64,000 nt of DNA, taken from the NCBI GenBank assembly GCA_025928335.1, contig JAICJQ010000003.1, positions 16,970-80,969 on the forward strand. The letters run 5' to 3'. Positions 17,901 through 25,185 of this stretch are shown here, piece after piece (position 1 is the stretch's first letter; every line of letters starts with the position of its first letter). The translations under genes and the position numbers were made by a program. This stretch comes from Gemmatimonadaceae bacterium (GTDB lineage: Bacteria > Gemmatimonadota > Gemmatimonadetes > Gemmatimonadales > Gemmatimonadaceae). The notes below the pieces were generated by a model. That model worked only from the letters and a program-made list of their open reading frames with translations. It made no database searches and was not told the DNA's origin.

Positions 17901-18149
17901 TCGGCGATCGCGCATTGGGAGGCCTATTTGAACTATCCAACGCACGAATCCAACCGTGACGCGGTCTTGCTTCCCGGCATCCACAAGCGGCTCGGGGAGC
18001 TGTATGAGGCGAAGGGCGAGACGCCGAAAGCGATCTCCCACTACATGGCGTTCATCAACTTGTGGAAGAACGCGGACAAGGAATTGCAGCCGCGGGTCGC
18101 CGAGGCGAGAACGCGGGTGGCGGCGTTGCAGAAGACGGTGGCGAGATAG
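14979..18149 (+). CDS. Membrane Ser/Thr protein kinase with large TPR-like extracytoplasmic region
   Basis: A 1056-residue protein. Residues ~15-280 are a PknB-type kinase with all key motifs: glycine loop GGGGMSRVF (~22), lysine VVVKVL, catalytic HRDIKPDN (~136), DFG (~155) and the activation-loop end GTPAYISPEQ. Hydrophobic helices at ~302-322, 329-350 and 398-416 follow. The remainder (~430-1056) starts with a TolB/adenylate-cyclase-like segment (RERLLITDFAAGKDSSLSHV) and continues as helical repeats resembling TPRs. The ATG at 14979 replaces the tracked start because conserved sequence begins there. An active kinase coupled to a ligand- or protein-binding sensor is the likely design. It is monocistronic and divergent from the RidA-like gene. 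Confidence 0.93.
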   Translation: MTDLRDELQRTLGDTYTLERELGGGGMSRVFVAEDNALGRKVVVKVLSPDLTAGVNVDRFKREIQLAARLLQAQIVPVLAAGELAGVPYYTMPFVEGESLRARLARTGALPIPEVVSILRDVTRALAYAHERGVVHRDIKPDNVLLSGGTAVVTDFGIAKALTAAKNDAPSADVSLTQFGTSVGTPAYISPEQAAGDPNVDHRADIYSLGCMAYELLTGQPPFAGRSPQRTLAAHLTETPRPIEEIRPDVPPALGALVMRCLEKEPSARPQSAAEIGASLDGVPSGASSAAQLTGPGATTRAFLWYAVALAAVAIVAKAAVVGIGVPDWVFTGAVGLMVLVLVLVVVAAWTHRTTRHVTGQTPVRTPASAATQSTMTTVALRANRYLTWRRVFRASAIAVLSFAIAVIGVMVLRGFGVGPAASLLAAGRLHGRERLLITDFAAGKDSSLSHVVTEAVRTNLSQSKAVSIMPPTAIAAALQRMQRPASGPIDVALGREIALREGVKALVGGSVTPLGSGYVVSIRLISTDSGNDLAAFQKTVNGTSELLDAIDQLTRKLRGRIGESLKSVREAPALDQVTTSSLEALRLYAEASRASDLEGDYVKTEKLLRQAVARDTTFAMAYRKLGVTLSNLGLSRASIDSALSRAYQYRDRLPERERYVTIATYFQTGPGFDRQKAAEAWQQALGIDSTEVAALVNLANNYRSRRQFARAESLYASVNNSARASQISWGNYAGTLMADGKVAAADSAYAEVRRRFPNAQSGQVAPGVMMYQRGQFDSVEAFWRARSTSSNTITKLNGLANLVSTTMLRGRLREAQRFAVEARAVNEARGVPKNPLADSINSATVQLWYFDNRDAAARALDVALAQAPLRNLPVEQRPYFTLATLYAMAGRVDRAKSLLAQVESDMHGTSMLKVEEPSRHAALAEIAISEHRPLDAVREIWRADSLPDGPVGDCVHCVDLDLGRAFDLANKPDSAIAHWEAYLNYPTHESNRDAVLLPGIHKRLGELYEAKGETPKAISHYMAFINLWKNADKELQPRVAEARTRVAALQKTVAR

Positions 18150-18168
18150 CGGAGGCTCGCTCCCCCGT

Positions 18169-18222
18169 TTCCCCTTGCACTTCTACAAGACGCACTATAC
18201 CCTTGTAGAAGTGCAAGGGGAA
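18169..18222. promoter_or_regulatory. Long perfect inverted repeat upstream of PadR gene (probable PadR operator)
   Basis: Two 21-bp arms are perfectly complementary around a 12-nt centre; the core arm reads CCCCTTGCACTTCTACAAG. The centre holds CTATAC, and TTGCAC in the left arm could be a -35 element, so the dyad covers the promoter. The right arm contains the AAGGGG ribosome binding site, and the PadR ATG follows 5 nt later. A repressor dimer bound here would block transcription; the transcript could also fold and hide the ribosome binding site. PadR autoregulation at such dyads is known for the family. Confidence 0.7.
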
Positions 18223-18227
18223 CCTCA

Positions 18228-18557
18228 ATGGACGAACGCCTCGATCTCCCACAAGGCACGCTCGACCTCCTCATCCTCAAGGCCGTATCGCTCACACCGA
18301 TGCACGGATGGGCGATATCGGAGAGGATCAATCAGGTCTCGCGCGCTTCGCTGCAGATTCCGCAGGGATCGCTTTACCCTGCCCTCCACCGCCTCGAGCG
18401 GCGTGGATGGATTCGCGCCGAGTGGGGCGCGTCGGACAACAACCGCAAAGCGAAGTTTTACGAGCTGACTCGCGCCGGTCGCAAGCAGCTTGACGCGGAA
18501 TCCGACGCCTGGGCGCGACTGACCAAAGCCGTCGCCCTCGTCCTCGATATGGGCTGA
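18228..18557 (+). CDS. PadR-family transcriptional regulator
   Basis: A 109-residue winged-helix repressor. The PadR signature is complete: LPQGTLDLLILKAV at the start, GWAISERINQ, then QGSLYPALHRLERRGWIRAEWG as recognition helix and wing, and FYELTRAGRKQLD before the dimerisation helix. It belongs to the short subfamily regularly found next to ADOP permeases, and that permease starts 27 bp downstream. It likely represses both genes from the large inverted repeat immediately upstream. The effector is unknown. Confidence 0.95.
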   Translation: MDERLDLPQGTLDLLILKAVSLTPMHGWAISERINQVSRASLQIPQGSLYPALHRLERRGWIRAEWGASDNNRKAKFYELTRAGRKQLDAESDAWARLTKAVALVLDMG

Positions 18558-18584
18558 TCACCCGTCAGCGGCCGGAGGATCGAA

Positions 18585-21284
18585 ATGTTCGACGAGCTCT
18601 GGAGTGACCTTCGCTATCGCGTGCGCGCGCTTCTGCGACGCGACAACGTCGAGCGCGAGCTGGCCGACGAGATGCGCTTTCATCTCGAGCACGAAACGGA
18701 GAAGTACGAGCGCATGGGGCTCTCACGCGCCGAGGCCGAGCGCCGCGCACGGCTGGCGTTCGGCGGCGTCGAACGCGCCAAGGAAGCGAGCCGCGACGGA
18801 CGCGGCACCGCGCTGATCGAGAGCCTGGGGCAGGATTTCCGTTATGCGTGGCGCGGACTCCGCTCCAAGCCGGCGTTTACGGCGGGTGTGGTACTCACCC
18901 TCGGGCTTGGGATCGGCGTCAATGCGGCGATGTTCGGCATCGTCGATCGCCTGCTCTTTCGACCCCCGGCCTTTTTGCGCGATGCGTCCACGACACATCG
19001 GGTCTACCTCAGCTGGTCGGAGTCGGGCGGCCAATCGGTCACGGAGCGAAACACCGAGTTCGCGCGCTACCTCGACTTCAAGCGGTCGACACACGATTTC
19101 TCCGCCATCGCCGCGTTTCAAACGCGACGCTTGGCCGTCGGCGAAGCGACCGATGCGCGCGAACGGCCGGTCACGGTCGCCAGCGCGAGTTATTTCGACT
19201 TCTTCAACGCCCGGCCGCTGCTCGGCCGGTTCTTTACCGCGGACGAGGACTCCGTGCCCGTCGGCAAGCCCGTCGCGGTGCTCGGCTACCGCTTCTGGCA
19301 AACCGAGTTCGGCGGACGGGCCGACGTCCTCGGAAGGACGGTTCGCGTCGATCGCGGCGTTCTCACGATCATCGGCGTCGCGCCCGACGGCTTCGCCGGC
19401 ATGGCCGACCAGGGCATCCCGGCGCTCTACATGCCGATCACCGCGTTCGCGTGGGGCATGCGCGGCCGAGACTATTCAAAGAACTACAATTGGGGTTGGC
19501 TCGAGCTGATCGCGCGGCGCAACCCGGGCGTGTCGCTCACCGCCGCGAATGCGGACCTCAACTCGGCCTACCGGCAGAGCGTCATCGCCGAATGGGCGTT
19601 GAGCGCCAAGCAGGTGGACCTCGCGGCGCGGAGACCAAACGCGTCGCTCGGGCCGGTGCAGCTTGGTCGCGGTCCGGAGGCCGGGCAAGACGCGAAGGTC
19701 GTGGTGTGGGTGAGCGGTGTCGCGCTCATCGTGCTCCTCGTCGCCTGCGCCAACGTCGCCAACTTGCTGCTCTCGCGCGCCGTGAAGCGTCGGCGCGAGA
19801 TCGCGCTGCGACTCGCGCTCGGCGTGTCCCGCGGCCGGCTCATACGGCAGCTTCTCACCGAAAGCCTCGTCCTTGCGGCCATCGGCGGGGTCGTTGGAGT
19901 GGCCGCCGCGCAGTGGGGCGGTGCCGCGCTCCGCGTGCTCTTCCTTCCCGACGAACCCGGCCGCGCCGGCGTCATCACCGACGCGCGCACGTTGGGCGTC
20001 GCGCTGGCTGCGACCCTCGGCGCGGCGGTGCTGACCGGGATCGTTCCGGCGCTGATCGGGTCGCGATCCGACCTCGCGCGTTCGCTCACCGGAGCGTCGC
20101 GCGATTCGGGGGCCGCGCGGTCACGCGCGCGAACGGCGCTTCTTGTCTTTCAGGCGGCGCTCTCGGTCGTCTTGCTCGTCGGCGCTGGACTGTTCGTGCG
20201 CAGCCTTCAAAACGTTCGCGCGATGCGTCTCGGCTACGACGTAGGCCCGGTGTCGATTGTCTCGGTGAACTTTCGTGGAACCAAACTCTCACCAGCCGAA
20301 ACGAACGCCCTCGGAAATCGATTGGTCGACGCAGCGCGCGCCATTCCCGGTGTTGCGCTCGTGTCTCCCGTGGCGTCCGTCCCCTTTTGGAGCAACGAAG
20401 GACGAGGTCTGTACGTCCAGGGGATCGATTCTATCCAGAAGCTCGGACGTTTCGTGTTGCAGGCGGGAAGTCCGGATTACTTCCGTGCCGCCGGAACGCG
20501 CATTTTGCGCGGCCGCGCTTTCGATGTCAGCGACGGACAGAACGCACCGCGAGTCATGGTCATCGGCGACGGCATGGCGAAGGCCCTGTGGCCGGGTGAG
20601 GATCCGATCGGGAAGTGCATTCGCATCTCCGCCGATACGGCGCCATGTACGACCGTCGTGGGCGTCGCCGAGGAGATGCGGATGCGCACCCTCGCCGACG
20701 TCCGCGAGCACACCTATTACTTGCCGATGACGCAGTACGACGCCGCGCCGGACGCGTTGCTCGTCCGTGTCACCGGCGACGCGGCTGATTTCAGCGGCAT
20801 CATTCGCCGCGCGCTCCAACCACTGATGCCGGGCAGCGCCTACGTGAACGTCCAGGCGCTACGCGAGCTCGTCGATCCGTCCATGCGCGGCTGGCAATTC
20901 GGCGCGACGATGTTCCTTGCCTTCGGCGTACTCGCGCTCGCCCTGGCAGCGGTTGGCCTGTACAGCGTCATCGCCTACGGCGTGGCGCAGCGCCAGAAGG
21001 AGCTCGGCGTTCGCATCGCGCTTGGTGCATCGCGCGGAAATGTCGTGCGCCTGGTCGTTCGCGGCGGCGTGCGCATGGTCGTCTTGGGCATCGCCATTGG
21101 CGCCATGGTCGCGTTGTGGGCAGGCCACTGGATCGAAGCACTGCTTTTCCAGGAATCACCGAAGGATCCGGTCGTCTATGCCTCTGTGGCGGGACTGCTC
21201 GTCATGGTCGCAATCGTCGCGACGGCGCTCCCGGCGTTCGGCGCGTCGCGCGTCGATCCGAATACCGCGTTGCGCGCCGAGTAA
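18585..21284 (+). CDS. ADOP-type MacB/FtsX permease with N-terminal extension
   Basis: An 899-residue inner-membrane protein. Residues ~1-80 form the charged helical extension typical of permeases linked to PadR (DNVERELADEMRFHLEHE). Then comes a FtsX/MacB unit (TM1 near TAGVVLTLGLGIGVNAAMF, a MacB-like periplasmic core of ~250 residues, three helices), and a duplicated second unit ending in EYRVALRAE-like DPNTALRAE. No ATPase domain and no neighbouring ATPase gene are present, so if it is an exporter it must recruit an ABC subunit from elsewhere. It is cotranscribed with the PadR gene. Function of ADOP permeases is largely unproven. Confidence 0.9.
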   Translation: MFDELWSDLRYRVRALLRRDNVERELADEMRFHLEHETEKYERMGLSRAEAERRARLAFGGVERAKEASRDGRGTALIESLGQDFRYAWRGLRSKPAFTAGVVLTLGLGIGVNAAMFGIVDRLLFRPPAFLRDASTTHRVYLSWSESGGQSVTERNTEFARYLDFKRSTHDFSAIAAFQTRRLAVGEATDARERPVTVASASYFDFFNARPLLGRFFTADEDSVPVGKPVAVLGYRFWQTEFGGRADVLGRTVRVDRGVLTIIGVAPDGFAGMADQGIPALYMPITAFAWGMRGRDYSKNYNWGWLELIARRNPGVSLTAANADLNSAYRQSVIAEWALSAKQVDLAARRPNASLGPVQLGRGPEAGQDAKVVVWVSGVALIVLLVACANVANLLLSRAVKRRREIALRLALGVSRGRLIRQLLTESLVLAAIGGVVGVAAAQWGGAALRVLFLPDEPGRAGVITDARTLGVALAATLGAAVLTGIVPALIGSRSDLARSLTGASRDSGAARSRARTALLVFQAALSVVLLVGAGLFVRSLQNVRAMRLGYDVGPVSIVSVNFRGTKLSPAETNALGNRLVDAARAIPGVALVSPVASVPFWSNEGRGLYVQGIDSIQKLGRFVLQAGSPDYFRAAGTRILRGRAFDVSDGQNAPRVMVIGDGMAKALWPGEDPIGKCIRISADTAPCTTVVGVAEEMRMRTLADVREHTYYLPMTQYDAAPDALLVRVTGDAADFSGIIRRALQPLMPGSAYVNVQALRELVDPSMRGWQFGATMFLAFGVLALALAAVGLYSVIAYGVAQRQKELGVRIALGASRGNVVRLVVRGGVRMVVLGIAIGAMVALWAGHWIEALLFQESPKDPVVYASVAGLLVMVAIVATALPAFGASRVDPNTALRAE

Positions 21285-21287
21285 TCA

Positions 21288-21307
21288 GGCGCGCGTCGTG
21301 ACGCGCC
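21288..21307. terminator. Bidirectional terminator-like stem between convergent genes
   Basis: GGCGCG pairs with CGCGCC around GTC/GAC, giving a short GC-rich stem in the 24-bp gap between the ADOP stop and the convergent lipoprotein stop. No T-run is present, so termination efficiency is uncertain. Confidence 0.4.
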
Positions 21308-21308
21308 G

Positions 21309-21953
21309 CTAGCGGATCGTTCCGCTGACGCTCGCGGTTTTGCCGCCGGCGCTGGCGACGATCGTGAGCGGCCCCGTTCTCTGCGGGATCACACGTGCGA
21401 CTCGCGATGCGAACTGTTGGACGATGGCCGCCGTCGGGTCGGACGCCCTGAACGAATAGGCGGTGCCCGACGCCAGCTGCCCTCGGCTGTCGAGCGCACT
21501 CGCGGTCACGAGCAGCGTGTCGCCAACGCGGCCGCTGAGGGTCGTGGGATCGAAGACGATCGTCGTCACCTTCGGCAGAACGACGACCGTGGATGTCGTC
21601 TTGATGCCGTTGATCCGCGCCTGGATCGTTCCCGTGCCGAGCGAGACGGGCGCGACGAACCCAATCGTATCGACGCTGACGACGCTCGGTGTGAGACTCG
21701 AGAACACGACCCCGGATGGCGTCGTGATCGGGAGATTGACCGAGAACGCGGAGACGGTGAGTTGCCTCCGATCGAGCAGGACCGCCGTGTCGCTCAGAAA
21801 GAGCGTATCGACCGACGGCGTGATCTGGAGGCGCAGCGCCGGCGGGAGGAATGGATTGGTGACCGAGTCATCGTCGTTGTCGCTGTCGTCGCTACAGCCA
21901 AGGACGAGCGCAGACAGGAGAAGGGCGCGGAAAACGTTTCTGGGCAAGGGCAT
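21309..21953 (-). CDS. Lipoprotein with bacterial Ig-like (BIG2-type) repeats, unknown function
   Basis: The ATG at 21953 (AGGAG upstream) gives a 214-residue lipoprotein with lipobox LVLGC followed by an acidic linker (SDDSDNDDDS). The rest is beta-rich and resembles two Ig-like domains. The phrases SSLTPSVVSVDTIGFVAPV and FRASDPTAAIVQQFASRVARV match the pattern in which BIG2 domains alternate 'value at the time' and 'consequence' strands. Such proteins are cell-surface or periplasmic adhesion/scaffold components. It is single, convergent with the ADOP gene. Confidence 0.78.
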   Translation of the reverse strand: MPLPRNVFRALLLSALVLGCSDDSDNDDDSVTNPFLPPALRLQITPSVDTLFLSDTAVLLDRRQLTVSAFSVNLPITTPSGVVFSSLTPSVVSVDTIGFVAPVSLGTGTIQARINGIKTTSTVVVLPKVTTIVFDPTTLSGRVGDTLLVTASALDSRGQLASGTAYSFRASDPTAAIVQQFASRVARVIPQRTGPLTIVASAGGKTASVSGTIR

Positions 21954-22054
21954 GGGAGGCTCCTGCACGCAACGACGTCAAGAGTTGGGCCCGCACTCAG
22001 ACCGCGGCCAGCCGAACCCTTGATTAATCTGTGCGGATCGGGGCTCTCAATAGG

Positions 22055-22088
22055 AACGCCACCCGCGAATTCGAGACGGGGTGGCGTT
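22055..22088 (-). terminator. Stem-loop after tRNA-Cys
   Basis: AACGCCACCC and GGGTGGCGTT pair perfectly (10 bp) across a 14-nt loop, starting 5 nt past the tRNA 3' end on the minus strand. It is a plausible transcription end for the tRNA, although the downstream sequence is not T-rich. Nothing else is evident in 21969-22054. Confidence 0.55.
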
Positions 22089-22093
22089 CAGAG

Positions 22094-22165
22094 AGGCGCG
22101 GGCCGGAATCGAACCGGCGAATAGCGGTTTTGCAGACCGCTGCCTTACCACTTGGCTACCGCGCC
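22094..22165 (-). tRNA. tRNA-Cys (anticodon GCA)
   Basis: On the minus strand the 72-nt sequence folds into a full cloverleaf. The acceptor stem pairs GGCGCGG with CCGCGCC and has a U discriminator. The D arm contains AGTGGTAAGGC. The anticodon arm GCGGT-CTGCAAA-ACCGC carries GCA, and the T arm is GCCGG-TTCGAAT-CCGGC. CCA is not encoded. The acceptor stem and U73 fit bacterial cysteine tRNAs. Confidence 0.96.
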
Positions 22166-22178
22166 AGCGAAGTCCTGT

Positions 22179-22208
22179 AACTTATTGAACCATCCTGCCT
22201 TCCGACAA
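22179..22208 (-). promoter_or_regulatory. Candidate promoter of tRNA-Cys
   Basis: TTGTCG and TAAGTT lie 18 bp apart on the minus strand, ending 14 nt before the tRNA. The -10 match is modest. No other function is seen between the tRNA and base 22300. Confidence 0.3.
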
Positions 22209-22308
22209 GCGTGCGGTAGTAGTCGGCCCAATCGTTGCTGATTGGGCCTGCGGAGCGCGGCGTCTCACGGGGGCGACGCGACCGCGCGCCCGCAACTCAG
22301 GAGCCGCG

Positions 22309-22464
22309 ATGCTGCTGATCATCATCATTGTGCTGCTGCTTCTCTGGGCACCCGGCTATTACGGGTACGGCCGAACGAGATGGGGATTTGGGAATGGCGG
22401 CCATATCATCACCCTGATCCTCGTGATCGTTCTGATTTGGGCTTTGGTCGGTGGCAGAATCTGA
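22309..22464 (+). CDS. Small DUF3309-like membrane protein (51 aa, not in ORF track)
   Basis: An ATG preceded by AGGAG (6-nt spacing) opens a 51-residue ORF with two hydrophobic segments, LLIIIIVLLLLLW and HIITLILVIVLIWALVG. They are separated by an aromatic, Gly-rich turn (GYYGYGRTRWGF). Size and the two-helix layout with a Gly/Tyr/Trp turn match DUF3309 proteins, which are small, widespread and functionally unassigned. Its end overlaps the PAP2 phosphatase start by 14 bp, so both are probably translated together. Confidence 0.85.
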   Translation: MLLIIIIVLLLLWAPGYYGYGRTRWGFGNGGHIITLILVIVLIWALVGGRI

Positions 22465-23314
22465 CTTCTCGGACGGCACGCGCCCAACGGTGAACGCGGG
22501 GCAGGAGCGGCGGCAACCGTCGACGAACGGCACGCGGGGACGGTTACATCTCGCGTGGGACGTCGTGTTTGGCGTCCTGCGCTTCATCGGCCGGTACGCT
22601 CACAGCGCCTACACCGTTTTCGGGATCTTTTTGCTTTCCGGAGCCGCGCTGGCCATCGGTTGCACGTGGGTATTCTCTGAATTGGCCGAGCGGGTTCGCA
22701 GTGGGACCACGCAGCCCTTCGACGACGCCGTCATGCGCTGGATAGGGAGCCATCAAAGCCCTGTCGTTCAGTCGGCGATGCTGGAGATCACCGCACTTGG
22801 CACCGGAACGGTCGTGGCAATGATCGTATTCATCGCCGGCCTCTTCCTTTGGCTCAACCAGCACAAGCACTCGGCGATTCTATTGATCGTCGCGACGATG
22901 GGCGGAATGGTTCTCGACAATCTGCTCAAGATCGGCTTCGACCGGCCAAGACCGCAAATCTTCAAGTGGGGGACCTACGCCGTCAGCTCGTCGTTCCCGT
23001 CGGGACACGCGATGAGCTCCGTGATCGTGTACGGGACGGTGGCCTACCTTGCCGCGCGACTGCAGCGAAACCTGGCGTCACGCGTGGCGACGATGGTTTT
23101 TGCCGCGGTGATCATCCTGTTGATCTGCTCGAGCCGTCTCTACCTCGGAGTGCATTTTCCGTCCGACGTACTGGCGGGCGTGATCATTGGGTTGGCGTGG
23201 GCGGCGTTCTGCATGGCGGTGCTCGAGGCCGCGCAACTGTACGCTAAGCACAACGCGCCGCAGATGCTCGAGGACGAGCACCCCGCCCCGAAGGGTTCGT
23301 CCCCGTCGTCCTGA
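22451..23314 (+). CDS. PAP2-family lipid phosphatase, membrane
   Basis: A 287-residue integral membrane protein. All three PAP2 motifs are present: KIGFDRPRP (KxxxxxxRP), SFPSGHAM (PSGH) and SRLYLGVHFPSD (SRxxxxxHxxxD). These carry the His nucleophile and phosphate-binding Arg and Lys residues. By family knowledge it dephosphorylates phosphatidate, phosphatidylglycerophosphate or undecaprenyl diphosphate at the outer face of the inner membrane. A ~55-residue N-terminal cytoplasmic stretch precedes the first helix. The GTG start lies inside the end of the DUF3309 gene. A second PAP2 protein is at 60298-61149. Confidence 0.93.
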   Translation: MAESDFSDGTRPTVNAGQERRQPSTNGTRGRLHLAWDVVFGVLRFIGRYAHSAYTVFGIFLLSGAALAIGCTWVFSELAERVRSGTTQPFDDAVMRWIGSHQSPVVQSAMLEITALGTGTVVAMIVFIAGLFLWLNQHKHSAILLIVATMGGMVLDNLLKIGFDRPRPQIFKWGTYAVSSSFPSGHAMSSVIVYGTVAYLAARLQRNLASRVATMVFAAVIILLICSSRLYLGVHFPSDVLAGVIIGLAWAAFCMAVLEAAQLYAKHNAPQMLEDEHPAPKGSSPSS

Positions 23315-23449
23315 GCCTTCGACGATTAGTTCTTCGCGAAAGGTCGAACTCGTCACATGTCGCGTCTGCTGGAACGGCTCTTGAAGCGGTCCCGGCCGAC
23401 CGCGCGATCGATCGGATCGTGAACGTTCCTTCAATTCCCTGGAGCGAGT

Positions 23450-23698
23450 ATGGCGGCGAAAAAAAAGTCGGGAAGGAAGAAGTCGAGCGGGAGAAAGTAT
23501 GGAAAGGCCGCGGGCAAGAGCGTGAAGAGCGCGATGCACCGCCGGAAGCGCGGAACATTGAAGAGTGGGCGGGGAGGAAAGGGCGGTAAGGTGAAGAGCC
23601 GCAAGCAAGCGATCGCAATCGGCCTGTCGGAAGCGCGCAAGAAGGGCGCGAAGGTCCCGCGCAAAAAGAAGGGTGGACGGAAGAAGAGCCGTCGATGA
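23450..23698 (+). CDS. Very basic DUF6496-like protein, possible DNA/RNA binder
   Basis: An 82-residue protein in which almost half the residues are Lys or Arg, with GGAG upstream of the ATG. The core GTLKSGRGGKGGKVKSRKQAIAIGLSEARKKGAK matches DUF6496 proteins, flanked by histone-H1-like Lys/Ser/Gly tails. Charge and composition suggest nucleic acid binding; there is no experimental function for the family that I know of. It is followed closely by the macro-domain gene, and the two may be cotranscribed. Confidence 0.85.
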   Translation: MAAKKKSGRKKSSGRKYGKAAGKSVKSAMHRRKRGTLKSGRGGKGGKVKSRKQAIAIGLSEARKKGAKVPRKKKGGRKKSRR

Positions 23699-23708
23699 TC
23701 TTGCCGTC

Positions 23709-24224
23709 GTGATCCAGATCGTCTGCGCGAACATCGCCGTGCTCGACGTCGATGCCGTCGTCAACGCGGCGAATTCCACGCTCCTCGGCGGCGGCGGCGT
23801 CGACGGAGCGATACACCGGGCGGCCGGCCCCGAGCTCGCGCGCGCGGCCGGCCCGCTCGGTCCCTGCCCGCCGGGTGAAGCGAGAATCACTTCCGGCTTC
23901 GGCCTACGCGCGCGATTCGTGATTCACGCCGTCGGCCCGATCTGGAGCGGCGGGAGCCACGGCGAACCGTCGATTCTCCGCCGCGCGTACACGCACGTTT
24001 TCGAGCTCGCCCGGGAGACCCCAGGAATCAGCTCGATCGCGGTTCCGGCCATCTCGACCGGCGCGTACGCATTTCCAAAAGACCGCGCCGCGCGTATCGC
24101 GCTCTCCGTGATGTTGGACAACGAACCGCACTTCGACCGGATCGTCGCCTGCGTCTTCGATCAGGAAAACGAAAAGTTATATGCACGAACGCTCGCCGAC
24201 TTACGCGAAGCGGCCGCGGACTGA
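23709..24224 (+). CDS. Macro domain protein (ADP-ribose/O-acetyl-ADP-ribose hydrolase type)
   Basis: A 171-residue single macro domain. Signature motifs are VDAVVNAANSTLLGGGGVDG with the catalytic-type Asn, AIHRAAGPEL, VIHAVGPIW, and the phosphate loop SIAVPAISTGAYAFP. This is the MacroD/YmdB-like class that removes ADP-ribose from proteins or deacetylates O-acetyl-ADP-ribose. Start is uncertain: GTG at 23709 begins just after the DUF6496 stop; the tracked GTG at 23673 would overlap that gene. It ends 13 bp from the convergent lipoprotein gene. Confidence 0.92.
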   Translation: MIQIVCANIAVLDVDAVVNAANSTLLGGGGVDGAIHRAAGPELARAAGPLGPCPPGEARITSGFGLRARFVIHAVGPIWSGGSHGEPSILRRAYTHVFELARETPGISSIAVPAISTGAYAFPKDRAARIALSVMLDNEPHFDRIVACVFDQENEKLYARTLADLREAAAD

Positions 24225-24236
24225 CTGACAACGAAA

Positions 24237-25034
24237 TCAACCGGGCCCGCGATTCCCGCCGTGATCGTCGCGGCCGTCGTGATCCTCATCCTCGAACGCG
24301 CGGAACGAGGCGATAATGCGCGAGCGCACTTGAGCGAGCAGTGTCGTGTTCGTCGACAGCGTCGAGGGATTGACGAGTGAGCCGTCGGCGCTCGTGAACC
24401 AGCCGTTGACTGGAACGTTGATCGTCACCGAGGTCGGCGCACCGTCGGCGACGACGAGGGGCGTGGCGAATTCGATTTCACCCCGTGTGTTCACGGCGAG
24501 CGTGACGTCGAATGGAGTACCGTCGAAGGTGCCGACGAGCCGCGCAGTCGAGACGCGGAGCTCGATCTCACGGAACGTTCCCGCCGGAATCGCATTGGCG
24601 GCGAGTGTCGTGATACCGCCGTTGAGCGGGAGATCGACCGAGATCGGGCCCGCCTTGAGCTCGTGGCATCCGTTGTCGTCGTCGCCTTCGTTGTGATCGC
24701 CCTGGTCGTCGCGAGACCCCGTGGCCGCCGGGACGATGTTGTCGTCGGCTCCGTCGTCGCCGGCGCAAACGTCGCTCGTCGTCGGCTTGAGCTCGACGCG
24801 GGTGATCGTCAACGTCGCCTGCGTGATGTTGAGCGTGTGGCCGCCGGTGGTAACCGGAACGAGCAAGGCGTTGGCCGATGCTGTCGCGCCGCTCGTGAAT
24901 GCAATCTGGGCCGGTGCTCGGTTCGTCGAGGTGGAGTCGGAGCATCCCGCGACGAGCGCGAGTGCGATGAGCGATCCGGCGAACGTGGCTCGCCCCGGCG
25001 AGTGTCGTGTGTGGTGCGGAGAGGTGTAAATCAT
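24237..25034 (-). CDS. Lipoprotein with acidic metal-binding-like segments (DUF4382-like)
   Basis: A 265-residue lipoprotein (lipobox ALVAGC after a basic N-terminus). A beta-rich domain contains ITQATLTITRVELKP, reminiscent of DUF4382 domains. It is interrupted by an Asp/Gly/Asn-rich insert (CAGDDGADDN, then DDDNGCHE) whose two cysteines could form a disulfide. The C-terminus carries DEDHDGRDDHGG, an EF-hand-loop-like DxDxDG stretch. Calcium or other cation binding is an inference. It stands alone on the minus strand. Confidence 0.75.
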   Translation of the reverse strand: MIYTSPHHTRHSPGRATFAGSLIALALVAGCSDSTSTNRAPAQIAFTSGATASANALLVPVTTGGHTLNITQATLTITRVELKPTTSDVCAGDDGADDNIVPAATGSRDDQGDHNEGDDDNGCHELKAGPISVDLPLNGGITTLAANAIPAGTFREIELRVSTARLVGTFDGTPFDVTLAVNTRGEIEFATPLVVADGAPTSVTINVPVNGWFTSADGSLVNPSTLSTNTTLLAQVRSRIIASFRAFEDEDHDGRDDHGGNRGPG

Positions 25035-25185
25035 GTTGACACATCCCTAGTTGTGAGTCTGTTTCCCAATCCGCGAGTACACGATTGAGTTTCAGCGTTC
25101 GCTCATCAACCAGGCGGACTGTTTCCCGCGCGCGTCCGGTCACCGCTCGATGTGCGTCAGATCACAAGCGGAGGTATTTTTTTGC

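Noticed and set aside
16437-18041. 534-aa minus-strand ORF under the kinase gene
   Set aside because: Antisense shadow of the TPR-like region; Arg-rich composition and no ribosome binding site or motif.
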